From Acanthochlamys bracteata (lineage: Eukaryota; Streptophyta; Magnoliopsida; Pandanales; Velloziaceae), in contig CM034139.1 of NCBI GenBank assembly GCA_019914995.1, positions 5,372,461 through 5,436,460 on the forward strand: 64,000 nucleotides of DNA. The letters run 5' to 3'. Positions 15,546-27,900 of this stretch are shown one piece after another. Under the pieces are notes generated by a model. The model was not told the DNA's origin and made no database searches. It saw only the letters and a program-made list of their open reading frames with translations. Both the position numbers and the translations under genes were made by a program. The first letter of the stretch is position 1. Every line of letters starts with the position of its first letter.

Positions 15546-18500
15546 ATGGAGAAGAAGAAGGTTGCGGTGCCGCTAGTTTGCCACGGGCACTCTCGCCCAG
15601 TCGTCGATCTCTTCTATAGCCCCGTTACTTCTGATGGTTTTTTCCTTATAAGCGCTAGCAAAGGTAACGCGAAATAATTAAAGTTTGGATCAGTTTGAGA
15701 ATTTGAGATGCTATTGTTTCTCTCTTTTGTTTAAGTTTTGTTTTGCTGCTTGGATTCATTTTGAATATTCTTTCGTCTCGGATGTGACATGAGGTAGATG
15801 TTCGGTGATTGGTGCGCATCTGTTTTGCTATTTATAGATATTATTTGGCTGTTGAATGTAAGGAAATGTACCGAAATCGATACCTGTTGCGTTTGGCTTT
15901 GCGAGAATTATCACTTAAAACTTTGAACCGGTCTGAAAATGGTTACAGCTAGAACCTCTCGTTTTCCTATATCTGTGATTGCCATAGTTTTTGATTGAGA
16001 ATCTATGTACCTTATTAGCCCAATTGTAAATTTGATTTCAACTTTTGAGCGTGCAAGTATAGGAAGTCTAAGGGGCTTAAGTTAAAGCAGCTAATATATT
16101 TATCAAAATTGAAGAAATATATAGGTTGGACTACACGAATATTTTAGTTGGAGAAATTTACATATCTCTGTCTAAGAAAATATATAGAGATATCAGTGCT
16201 GATATGTAATGTGGAACAGTTAATATGACATGTTTAGTTGCACTCTGTGTGCTGCAATACTTGGCTCTTATGATTGGAAGTTCTTAGGTTAAAAGATCTG
16301 GTTTTACTCCTTACTGATTTCGGAAGAGTTCATGCTTATTCTATAGCTGCTAATAGTTCTTCTTGATTGTTACATAGATTTCATTCTATAGCTGCTAATA
16401 GTTCTTCTTGATTGTTACATAGATTCAAGTCCGATGTTGAGAAATGGTGAAACTGGAGATTGGATAGGAACTTTTGAGGGGCACAAGGGAGCTGTTTGGA
16501 GTTGCTGCCTTGATACAAATGCTTTACGTGCTGCCACTGGCTCTGCCGATTTTTCAGCGTATGGTCCTAGCTCTTTCATTGATGTGTCTAAAGGACAACC
16601 GAGGTTTAAAGTGGACCTTTAGGTGGTGCTTTGCTGGATTATTCTAGGATTCTCTGGTTGACGTTGCTTGGGTGTTTTATGCATACAGTGTCCACACTGC
16701 ATTACATAGTTTTCTTGCTTTTGCTTATTGTTGGGATGCAGATACATGTTCTTTTTCACCCTTCAATTTTCCATTTCATGAATCTTGAATGGTAAAAGCT
16801 TACCAAATTTTGCACTCATCTATTTCCATGTAACCATAAACCTGCATCTAAAAATTTTGAAGTTAGTGCAATCTGTTACCTAAAGTATTCCCTCAAACAG
16901 TTTATATAAATTCAATGACATAATTTGGTAGCATTGTTCCTCAAAACAAAAAGGAAAGTAGTGTCTTGGAAACACTAGGCAAAAATTCTGCCACTTGTTC
17001 TTATTTTCAAGCATTGTAAAGGTGCATCATGCATGTGTTTAAACATGTATGGATATATAGATGATTTATTCATGATGTCTTCTGGTCAGTGATCATGGGC
17101 TGGTGACAGAAGTAGTGTTTCTTTGTGATGAATTCATTTCTTTTACAGCCAAATATGCATTTGACGATAGTTTATATTAGGATGGTAGGTATCTTTCCTT
17201 ATCATAGACGTGGATTTGCATTATTCATGATGATATCCTGTCTCCACAGAAAAATATGGGATGCGTTAAGTGGGGATGAACTTCACTCCTTTGAACACAA
17301 GCATATTGTTCGTGCATGCTCCTTCTCCGAGGTATACATTTCTGCTCTTCTGCTAGGTTTAGCGCATGTAGCCCATTGGTATAACTACAGTATACATGCA
17401 TATGGCCTACTAATTGTATGCCCAGATACAGCTTAAGTTATAAGTTCCCCTCAATTACATTTCTGGAGCAATGTCAACTTCATTTATGAATTCTAATTCA
17501 TGAACCAGAGTGAAGGTATTGTGTTGCTGTTGCAAGTGGTCCTTGTAATTCCCAAGTATATTCTGAGGATCGCTAAAAACTACATTCTATTGTTTTAGAT
17601 CATCTAACTGTAAACATTATAAGACATGACTTTCTCTCTTCAGTTGCCCTCTTGATCACTTCTGATAATCACGTGGTTGCAGGACACTTATTTACTGCTC
17701 ACTGGAGGGCTTGAAAAACTTCTTCGCATTTTCGATTTGAATCGTCCAGATGCAGCTCCAAGAGAAGTTGATACCTCACCTGGATCAATCCGGACATTAT
17801 CTTGGCTTCACAGTGACCAGACAATCCTTAGCACATGTACTGATATTGGGGGTGTAAGGTGAGTATGAATTTCCTAAATATCTTCTGTATCCACTTGGTT
17901 AAGAGATTTGGCGAACCTTAAGTAGTTCATTTATGAGTTATGCTTTTCTATTCTGCCTTTTGATATGTATTTGAGAACATACAGGTTATGGGATGTGAGA
18001 AGTGGAAAAATCATTCAAACTCTTGAGACAAGATCTCCTGTTACCAGCGCTGAAGTCAGCCGTGATGGTCGATACATTACTACTGCTGATGGGTCATCTG
18101 TCAAGTTCTGGGATGCAAATCAGTGAGATTCTTACCAAGTACTTTGTCTGGCATCATTTTCTGTTGTACCATTAATTTTTATGCCTATGTTTATGCAGTT
18201 TTGGGCTTGTCAAAAGCTACAATATGCCATGCATGGTAGAGTCAGCTTCACTTGAACCTAAATTTGGAAATAAGTTCATTGCTGGAGGTGAAGACATGTG
18301 GGTTCACCTTTTTGACTTCTTTACTGGTGAAGAGATAAGTAAGTTCTGTAAACACTTCTCCTAACTGTGATAAAATTTCCTCCTATAGTCATATGATTGG
18401 ATTGTGGAGTCTTTGCATGCCATCCTTGGGAAAGAGGATTTTATTAAGAGAATCTAAAAGTTTTTCTGCGAGATGTTTCGTTTTGCATACTGATTTGATG

Positions 18501-19257
18501 AGTTTGTGTACTGGTTGTTCGAGCATAATTCACTGTAAGGGGGAAGGTTTTTGTCCTTTTGTCATTCTTAGTCTGGTAAAAGGCTTAAGTAGGTTCCCCA
18601 AACTTTACATCATTGTGACAGTTACTACTTTCCATGACAAGCTAGTAGTATAATTTTATTTTTTTAAGTTCTGTTCCTTCTCATGAAGGAGGTTTAGAAA
18701 TGTGTAGGACTGATATGATCATACACTATTTATTTTGTCACGACCAATTTATGGTACGTACGACCTTGCGTTGCCATATGTTATATATTATCTGAAGCCA
18801 AATAGAATGGTACTTGTGTTTTGTTCTGGGGATTTTCAATTCAATGTTCTTACTAAAATTTGACCAAAATTTTCTAGATGCTTTTGTAATTAAATGTAAA
18901 GATTGTTACAGTAATGAGGACTGAGGTATAAGTGTACAACTCTGTTGCTTGACATTGGCATTGATAGTTGCTTAGATCTGATCTTTTTGTTGCAAATGAT
19001 GCGCCCAAAAGTCTATGCTTATCCTCTAGGGCTTTTATGCAGCTTGCAACAAAGGACATCATGGTCCAGTTCATTGTGTTCGCATCTCTCCTGGGGGTGA
19101 ATCTTATGCCTCAGGGTCTGAAGATGGCACAATCAGAATATGGCAGACTGGTCCGGCGATTGTTGATGAGAATGATTCACAAGGCACAAATGGGACGTCA
19201 GGGAAAGTAAAGGCTGGACAGTCAGAGGAGAAGGTCAATGGTTCTTCAGATTCATGA
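15546..19257 (+). CDS. STRAP-like WD40-repeat protein
   Basis: Seven exons: 15546-15663, 16423-16558, 17250-17331, 17683-17858, 17985-18122, 18199-18338 and 19043-19257. They sum to 1005 nt (334 residues), in phase throughout. The product is a single WD40 beta-propeller. Repeats can be read at [25 protein letters not shown] with [63 protein letters not shown] and [16 protein letters not shown] with TIRIWQTG. This order and the [15 protein letters not shown] start match serine-threonine kinase receptor-associated protein (STRAP/UNRIP) and its plant homologues. The tail is hydrophilic (VNGSSDS). In animals STRAP acts in SMN-complex and TGF-beta contexts; the plant role is not shown by sequence. 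The gene diverges from RPT6. Confidence 0.93.
16338..16425 (+). repeat. 45-bp-period tandem duplication that doubles a 3' splice site
   Basis: Bases 16338-16380 are repeated at 16383-16425 (both begin ATTCTATAGCTGCTAATAG and end TTACATAGATT). The unit contains the polypyrimidine region and the acceptor TACATAG/ATT of STRAP exon 2. The downstream copy (16422/16423) keeps the protein in frame. The upstream copy (16377/16378) would add 45 nt with an in-frame TAG. Confidence 0.92.
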
Positions 19258-20048
19258 GTTCTTTTTTGAAGTTCGAGAAGTTAACTAGAACCTTGACATA
19301 GGCTGGTTGTTCGATTTTTTTAGTAATCTTTTGAAGCTTGGTGTTTTTGGTGGAAGTTGACAATTAGTGCGTCCATTATGCTTGCACGTCTCCATTTACA
19401 CCCGCCTTGTTGTTCTTTTTCAATTTCCTCTGGTGTGTTTTGACATCAATTAGTTGTAAGTGCTATTCATAGAGATCGACTTTTCGTTGCACCGCGAGCT
19501 CTGCTTGCTACAAGATTTCTACCTTTTAGGTTTGTATGTCTGTGCAGTTCTGGTTTCTAAATTAAAAAAAATTATTTAAAATATTTTAAAATTTTAATAA
19601 AATATAAATAAAAAATTAAAATAAAAAAATTTATAAGTAATGTCAAGCATCACTTAAATAAATATTTTAGGGAGAAGTTATTATTTATTTTTTAAGATAA
19701 AAAGAAATTCGTTTTACTAAAATTAAACAATTATTTGTTTCAAAAATTTGTTTTTAAAAGCATTTCCATCTATAGGGCAAGAATTTACTATCTAAGAGAA
19801 AGGGCCACTGAAGGCGGGCCCATTGTCGCAAGCCCACTGAAAAGAGTACAAACTATAATAAACTTACAAGTGTACCCTTTATTTACTTGAAGTTATCGAC
19901 GTCCAGCGTCCCGATATCTTTCCTCCTCGTTACTCCGGGTCTTTCATCGACTTTACGCTTCTCTTCTCCAACTGCTGCTCTTATCTCTCTCGCTCGCCTG
20001 ATCGAATTGTCATAGTTGATCTCTCCGTTTGACGAAAGCAATAAAAAA
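19258..20048. promoter_or_regulatory. STRAP 3' UTR, AT-rich patch and H2A.Z promoter
   Basis: The STRAP 3' UTR runs to about 19550. Bases 19560-19720 are an AT-rich patch like others in the window. Site II elements GGGCCCAT (19816-19823) and AGCCCAC (about 19830) lie upstream of the H2A.Z leader, which has a TC-rich 5' UTR (19910-20040). No ORF of interest was seen. Confidence 0.5.
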
Positions 20049-23000
20049 ATGTCTGGGAAGGGCGCGAAGGGTTTGATCACGAGGCCTCCAGGACCCAAAG
20101 ACAAGGATAAGAAGATACCTGTCTCTCGTTCTTCTCGTGCTGGCCTTCAGGTCTTCGTCACTCTTTTCTCTCTTGATTGGATTTCCTCCCTTTTTTCTCG
20201 ATCGATTTCGTTTGCATTATGTAAATCGTTAATTGTTTCATTGAGAACCGAGTTTGTTTTCCTTTTTCTTTGTTGTTGTTGGAGAAAGTCGGCTCTGTGA
20301 TTAATTAGTCATACGCGGAGTGACGATTGTTGGGGAGATACAATATCAGAAGAGTTAATCAAGATAAGACACATGAAGGGTTCCGTCCATATATTAAAAA
20401 GCCCAATTCAAACCCAAAAGCTTAAAACAATAGGTTATAGAACTCTTTAGTATATTAATTCCATTCTTATTTTATTTTTATTCAATATGGAACTAATCTA
20501 CTCACTCTTAACCTAATAATTTCTTCCTCATAAATGAGTCATCTATATTTTCTCTTCATCCGAGCAATTTATCGTGCACTAAGTACGTCGATCTTTCGGA
20601 ATCTCAGTCACTTGGCCTCGAGCACTGTTACTGCACACTAAGAGCTAACTTTCAGAGCCCAATTTGTTCCAAATCTTTACTCACACATGCAGAAACTCAT
20701 GTGAATCATACAGTGTTTATCGCATTACCAGCTAGAGCTATAACATGCATACGTAACTAAGAGTCAACCATCAGAATTCAATTTGCTCCGAATTTTTTCT
20801 CACATCTTGCAGAAGTCTTATGTGAGTCACGCTACGCTTAACTTGTTCACCACTGTTAGCGAGAGCTACTATGTGCATCGGACTTTCTGCCAAACTATCA
20901 GTTCTGATATCACTGTTGGAGAGATACAATATCGGAGGAGTTAACCAAAATAAGACGCACGAAGGATTCGGTTCATACACTAGAAAGCTCAATCCAATCA
21001 AAAAGTTTAAATCAGTAGATTATAAAACTCTCTACTATATTAACTCCCTTCTCATCTTATGTTTATTCAATATGGAACTAATTTACTCACTTTTGACCCA
21101 AGAACGATGGTTAGTTTCGTGCTGGAGTTGCGTTGATATTATATCAACAGTACATTTATTTTATTGCTTGGATGAAGATTTAGAGGAATTGGGGATCTGG
21201 AATTGACCTTATTAATTTTTGCTTTTACTGTAGTTATTATTGTAGAGTTTGTTTTTGCATCAACAAGTTGAGTTTAACATGTTGCTGGTTTTGTTAATTG
21301 GACGGACATGTCTGAGTATGTTGTAACTACTGTTAGGTACCTGTTAGCATCATAGCAAGCACAATAAAAAAATAGTGAAATCGGAATTAGAAGATATTTT
21401 ATGACCATATGAAGATTTTGTTATGGGCAGATTCGCGGAAGCATGGATTTTCCTATCTTTTGCTCCTTCTTTAGTTATATTGGTTCAAGCCAACATGAGT
21501 AGCAGGATAAGCAACAATCTTGACTTCTGCTCGCATGTGATTGGCATTAGGCATGATTGCTTGAAATGAAATTGTACTTTCTTCTTGTATTTTTTGAACT
21601 TTCAAGTTACTGAAAGTTTCTGAGGTTGCCTGTTTTAGAAGTTTCACTTCGATTATAGTCCTCCTCTTTTATTTTTTTTCTTGCAATTAACCTAAATACA
21701 TTCTTAATATGCTTGTTGTGGTAGTTAAAAACAGAACTAGAAATTCTCTCTACGAACTTTGAACAAGAAAAGGAACAGATTTTATGTCCTATTACTATCA
21801 AGTCTATGTTTTGAGAGTTGAAGGTTCACATAAGAGCATCAGAACCCCACATCATCAACTTATTTCATGAAATTTTGAATATGTCTTAGGGAATGGACTT
21901 GGAGTTAACATATTGTTAAACTGAATGTGTAGAGTTTGGGGGTAATAAGTTCTAGAAACATTCATCAAGGTCAGTTTGGCATTTTACCTCTGCATGTGCT
22001 GCATTGGTATAATGCACTAAGAATCTTTAACAATGAAAAATAATTAGTATAAGGACACTGAAGAAAACTTTGCCTAAACCATACAACAGAGCAAGAAATA
22101 GATATATCCATGAGCAGGAAAATCATCGCTGGTTTAAAGAGAATGTTACTTCCACATTGAATCACATCACTATCCAGCCGTTCATTTTCTGAGTGAATGT
22201 GTAATATAAATATAATTTGACAAGTAGTCAGCATGCATAAAGATAAAATGTGAATTGTTTTTAGAGTAGAAATCATATGTCAGATGAAGCATTATCCATG
22301 AACTTGTGGTTGTAGATGCTTGCTTGATTATATCTCCTGTTGCTACTATTTTGACCAAATAATGGCACACCTAGTTATTGAAATTTTGCTGCTTAAGTAT
22401 AGCAAAACCTCTGAAGATTAGATGGATTCGTGGATGCTGAGGAACATATATGAGAAAAGACATTTTTTGTATACTTGTTTCCTGTTTAATATTTGGTTTT
22501 AGCTTTGATGTGCCTGTGGGTCATGATGAACCTATATAACTAAAAACATTTTTCTCCACATATGGGGAGGTCTTGTTGACATATTTCTAAAACTCCCTTA
22601 GCTTTGTGATACATAAGGCTTTATGAGATGGCCTCTATGTTTAAGAATAATCAGCTGTTGTGCTTTCTTAACTGTTATGTATACTCAAATAAAATAATGG
22701 GCTGCTAAGTATTGAATTGGTCAGTCAGATAGAACTGCCTGGTTGGGATTTAGAATTCAATGGAGTGTGTCTAAAGTGCCAAGGTAAAATTTAATCTCCT
22801 ACCATCCTGGAGTACTTTATGTCCCATTGTCTATACCTTTAAGGACCCTGAAAGGAGAACAAATGTAACACATTGCACATACAACATTACTTACTATGTG
22901 TCCGTTCTTGCAATCACTATAGAGGCTATAGTGAAGGCGCTTTATATCTTCCTACAGTCATTGACTTCATATTATTTCACAAAAGAACATATAACAGGGA

Positions 23001-23604
23001 GCTATTTTTCACTCTTGGAAATCTAGATTAGTTGATTCCATTGTTGAATCTCCACGGCACATTTCGGGATATAGTGGAGAGCATGTGCTGCATAAAATGA
23101 ACAAATCAGGAATCAGTTAGTGATAGGTCAGAAAATCATGTAGATTATATTGTAGATTTGATATTTGAATAGTTAGGTATGCTATACAATATGGCTGTTT
23201 CAGGCTGGTTTAGGCATTGGCAGGGTATGCATGGCATTACGAAACTGGACTGCCTGGCAGAAGTAGGTAGAAAAGGGATGCACTAAATTAGAATTGTTCT
23301 TTTGCAGTTTCCAGTAGGCCGTATCCACCGTTTACTGAAATCCCGAGTCCAGGCTAATGGAAGAGTTGGTGCTACAGCTGCTGTATACTGTGCCGCTATT
23401 CTTGAATACCTGACTGCTGAAGTATTGGAGTTAGCTGGCAATGCAAGCAAGGATTTGAAGGTGAAGCGAATTACACCGAGGCACTTGCAGCTTGCTATTA
23501 GAGGGGATGAAGAGCTTGACACCCTCATTAAAGGAACCATTGCTGGAGGCGGTGTGATCCCGCACATCCACAAGTCCCTTATCAACAAATCATCAAAAGA
23601 GTAG
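20049..23604 (+). CDS. Histone variant H2A.Z
   Basis: Two coding exons, 20049-20150 and 23308-23604 (399 nt, 132 residues). H2A.Z replaces H2A in nucleosomes flanking transcription starts and is deposited by SWR1. The product starts [10 protein letters not shown]. The histone fold follows with [33 protein letters not shown] and [20 protein letters not shown]. The H2A.Z-specific acidic-patch and docking segment [20 protein letters not shown] is intact, and the tail ends INKSSKE, so the C-terminal SQEF of H2A.X is absent. The single intron after codon 34 is 3157 bp and hosts a TRIM element. The remainder of the intron (21110-23300) has short ORFs only, none with a recognisable domain. Confidence 0.96.
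20328..21103 (-). mobile_element. TRIM-type LTR retroelement fossil in the H2A.Z intron
   Basis: Two direct terminal repeats, 20328-20518 and 20914-21103 (about 190 bp each, both starting TGTTGG), flank a 396-bp non-coding interior. Target-site duplications ACGAT lie at 20323-20327 and 21104-21108. Read on the minus strand, a primer-binding-site-like TGATATCAGAAC (just inside 20913) resembles the initiator-Met tRNA complement TGGTATCAGAGC. A purine-rich tract (GAGGAAGAAAT, just inside 20519) precedes the other repeat. The interior itself holds two diverged copies of a roughly 120-bp segment (about 20639-20758 and 20760-20885). By eye the terminal repeats differ at roughly one position in five, so the copy is old. 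It has no coding capacity. Confidence 0.85.
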
Positions 23605-24959
23605 TGCTTGCCCATCATATAAGAATCCATTTTCTGATACACATGAAACAAAATCAAAATCAAAATATACCGGATGTTGAAACCTGGTGTTGGTATTTTC
23701 CAAATTCAACTGGCATAATAAATTTGCTTTAAATTTTTGCATTCCGCAGATTTGTGCTATCGTGGATGTGGATAATTTTGGATGCTATTTCTGGCGTCAT
23801 ATCTGTATTTTTTGCTCATTATATGGGCTTTATGATATATAAATAACGCATATCGTGTGAGAACGAATTGAAAGTTAAACAAAAAATTATTACAATCTAC
23901 GAAACAAAATCAAATCTAAATTAATCGGGCGGTTGAAAATTATTCAAATATAAAGTCAGAATGAACTATTGCTATTGTCATGTGAGGAATTAGAATTTTT
24001 AATTTGAATAACATTAGGAATTAACCTACAGGAGAATTTGATATATTATAAGGGCCAATATAACGAGTAAAAAATAATGAATCCGTAAATTCTAACATTG
24101 CAAGTCAAAATCCGTCAAAAATGTAGCACCACATAAACTTCATATTAGTTTGAAATAAGAAAATAATATATTAATACTATTAGTATTAGTAGGTAAGGAC
24201 TAATAAAAAAAACTATAGTATAAGGGAAGAGTCAATAGAAAATTTATAAATAATAAGTAACAATTCATTAATTAGTAGGATAAAAAAAACTTTAATTTTA
24301 TATGGAGAAGAGATATAGCTACGAAAAAAATTGCACATATTTTGCTAACTCTCGATTTTAAGTTTGTATCAAGTTCTATCACGAGTCAGTATGAAACTAT
24401 GAATAGGAGTAATTACATTGATAAAATGTCATTTTCATTTTTCTGTAGATAAATGGTCATTATGAATAGAGATAATTAGAACGATAAAAATAGATGGACA
24501 TTTTTAACTCTTAGTCATGCTGTCCTTTGATCTAACTTTGGACGTGTTTATCTTAATAAAAAAAATGGATAAAGTGAATTTTTTAAAATTTAAAATATTT
24601 AATAAAAAATAAAATTATATATTAATATAATTTTTATAATAATTTTTAAAAATAAATTTTTTAAAAATTTTATTAAATAAAAAAATTTTATTTTAATTAT
24701 TGTATATATTTTATATTAAAAATGAGTTAAAAAAAATTAAAATTTGCACGTTGATAAACACGTCCGGCTTAATTTTTAACAAGAAATGACTAGTTTCCAT
24801 TTTTATTAGAGCAGGCTTTAAAATGCAGGAAGAACCAAACTGAAGCGCGCGAGCGAGAAAGAGAAAGCTTCCAGAAGCCACTTGGAATTGAAACACCGAG
24901 CTTCAGAAGCTCCCCGCTCCTGTCAACTACTCCGCTGAAGTTCCTCCAGAACCTCAACC
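23605..24959. other. AT-rich intergenic DNA
   Basis: The H2A.Z 3' UTR is followed by about 1.2 kb of AT-rich sequence without a recognisable gene. A foldback element at 24540-24765 is listed separately. Confidence 0.5.
24540..24765. mobile_element. MITE-like AT-rich foldback with perfect 13-bp inverted ends
   Basis: The stretch starts GGACGTGTTTATC and ends GATAAACACGTCC, an exact inverted repeat of 13 bp enclosing about 200 bp of AT-rich, self-complementary sequence. A clear target-site duplication was not found, so the superfamily is undecided. It is the best bounded of several similar AT-rich patches. Confidence 0.65.
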
Positions 24960-24974
24960 ATGCCGTCGCACTAA
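24960..24974 (+). promoter_or_regulatory. Four-codon upstream ORF before the CCR4 start
   Basis: ATG CCG TCG CAC TAA (MPSH) ends 8 bases before the inferred start codon of the CCR4-like gene, in a different frame. If it lies in the mature leader, ribosomes would have to reinitiate or leaky-scan to reach the main ATG. Confidence 0.5.
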
Positions 24975-24982
24975 CAAACCAC

Positions 24983-27900
24983 ATGCGCTTCGCCTCTCCT
25001 TCCTCTTTCCAATGCTCCATCGCCTCCATGTCTTCCTCCTCCCGCGCCAACGTAAATCTCATCGCTCTCTGTCTCTCTTTTTCTCGATCGATAAAAAATT
25101 TCGTTCTGTTTATTGATTCTGTTTTCATTTTGCTCTTAACAGGCACGAGGGCGTAGACCATGGTGCCGTGGCTTCTGCGACCGGCAGCCCCCTGCCGGAC
25201 ATCGTTCGCGTGCGTTTGTCAGCGGCGATTCCCATTTCGAAGCCATATCTGAGTCTAACCATGGCTTACGCTATAACCATCAACCCGAACCCCAGCCCCC
25301 ACGAAGACCTCCTCAGTCTTCTCAACAGCAGCATCAGAACAACTTCTCCCAACGGCCTTCGTGGGGCCACCATCCTCCGCAGCAGCATTTCGGCCAGCCT
25401 ACGGCGATAGATTATCGCCGGTGTCCGCCACCGGAATTCTATCACCAAGCGCCACTCCAGTTCGGACATGGACCTGGTTTTCACCAGCAGAAGAGCCCTT
25501 TCGGTCCACCGCAGCCTAACTTCCAACAGCCTGGGCCAGAATTCAACCAGCAAGCATGGAATCCTGGTCTGCAACAGGGCTTTTATCAGCAGCCTCTGCC
25601 GGAATTTGACCAGCAGCAGGCTAATTCAGCTCCACCACAGCGAATATATCAGCATCAGCCTCCTAATTTTGGTCATCATGAACCTGAATTCCACCGTTCA
25701 CCATCAAATCATCCTCCGGTAGGTTATGGTCACAGTAGGCCATACTACAGAACTGGTGTGCGTTACAATCGCAAAGATTCGCCTCCTAAACCTGCAGACT
25801 ATAGAGGGTGGAGCTATGCTGCATTACAGCCTCCACCTCATAGCGGTATAACTCATAAATTTTGTGGAAGCACGTCTGTGTGAATATCATAGATATGTTA
25901 ATCAATTTTCAAGCATTTTAAAGTACAGTTCGTCTATTGTTAGTGTGACTTGTCAGTTTACACGATTGGTGTTGAATTTATTATAGATTCTACTATTTAG
26001 CACTCTTTCTTATATTTGATTATCTTAGATTTCATCAATTATCTACTTGGTTATAAAAAAATGCAGAGAGATTTGTGGTGCTCTCTTACAATATTCTGGC
26101 GAACTACCTAGCTATAGAGCATCGGCACAAGCTTTATTTTCACATACCACACTATATTCTGGGCTGGGAATGGCGAAAGAGGAGGTTGATGATAGAGTTT
26201 GGATTGTGGTCTCCAGATGTTATGTGTCTTCAGGTGAGTTTAGCACCACCAAAGATTTGATGGTAGAATTTGGATCTTGCATATTTATTTGTAATGACAC
26301 ATGTGGCCGACCCCAAGCAAGGGGGATAAAGGTTAGTGTTGTTGTTGTTATTGTTATGACTCAGTGGGTCTCTCTTACATCTGCAGCTTCTTCTTGCTTG
26401 CTCTAAGTGCTGCCTGTGTCTTGCTCTCTTCTCCTTGCCTTCACTTGCATCCTTGTTTATACACTCTTACGATTAACACTAGAAGGTTGACACTTCACAT
26501 ACCCTATTAAATTCTTATGTTATTTTCAGGAGGTGGACAAGTTTTATGACCTAGAGCAGGATCTTGCAATGCGAGGATACAGTGGTTTGTGGAAGGTTGT
26601 GTAAGAGGCAAAAGAGTTTTCTGTGGTTTCCACTAGGCTTGCAGTTCTTTCTCAGTCTGTAATCTCGTTTGCGTCTTTCTCACACATTATATTTCTTGGT
26701 ATACTTCATGGAATTTCTTTCCCCTATTACATAGGCTTCTATGCACTTTTTGTCAAATTTACGAAACAAATTTGATTCTTGGTGAGCAGTGTACAATATA
26801 TTGATGGGATTAGATGCATGGTGAGAATTTCTTCCCTTTAGAAGAGGCAATTTTTAAAAGATCTACTTGGTTAGATTCCGCTGATTGATTACCTTGGACC
26901 CTCCCTGTACTTATTTATTTATTTATTTGTGGAAGTGCTGCTAATGTAGTAGCTATGAAGCATAAAGCCAGTTCTTCTGTTCAGTCATCCATCTTTGTAA
27001 TGTTCGAATGTTTCATGAGCACCATTTCCAATCCCTATCTCGTAGAATTCACACAGTTGGGATCCTTTATGTTTAGAAAAAGCATTTTGATTATGCAGAT
27101 GCGGACAGGAAAAGCGGTTGATGGTTGTGCTATATTTTGGCGCACAGACAAGTATGTTCATGTTCTCTGGTTGAGTATGTAACCAGCGTATGCCTTGCTG
27201 TAATGTTCTCCCATCCACATAAATATATTGAAAAGGTTCTTGTCTGATATCCTCTGCCAATGCAACAAAGTTTTTTGTTTGTATCAGTTCCAGTTCCTGT
27301 TGTTGCATGAACTTATTCTTACCTTGTTCTTAAGCTAGACTTTGAATTTATTAATGCGCATTCATTCAGTTTAATCCTTAAATAAAATTTATGGAATAAT
27401 TAGATGTTTTAGTATTGATATCCTTAGTTCCTCATTGAAGGAGAGGAAACTTTGTGCTACGTTTATATAAAAGTATTTATCTATTTAGTTCTATTTTGTG
27501 CTTTGAGATTTAGTTTCATACTGCATGATCTCTTACCAAATTTCTTTGCTCAGATTTGAGTTACGACATGAGGAGCACATTGAGTTCAGTAAATTTGAGC
27601 TTCGAGATAATGTTGCCCAGATTTGTGTTCTGGAGGTACGCAGATATAGGCAAACACACTCCCCATATTCCTCAATTAGTGTATTCACTTTACATATAGT
27701 CCTCTTCTCTTGCCCAGTCAATCAATCAAAGGCCCGCTGAAAATGAATCTACAAGTTCAACAAGGTATTCCCATTTTTTTAAGGATATCTCTCTTTAACC
27801 TTTCATTCTCATGCTACTTGATATATTTAAGAGATTCATGTTTAATATTTGTAAGAGATTCATCATTCCCCCTTTTCACTGCTCATTATAGTTCGTGCCC

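Noticed and set aside
23283-23663. 126-residue minus-strand ORF
   Set aside because: Antisense shadow of the second H2A.Z exon.
25266-25574. 102-residue minus-strand ORF
   Set aside because: Antisense shadow of the Gln/Pro-rich CCR4 exon 2.
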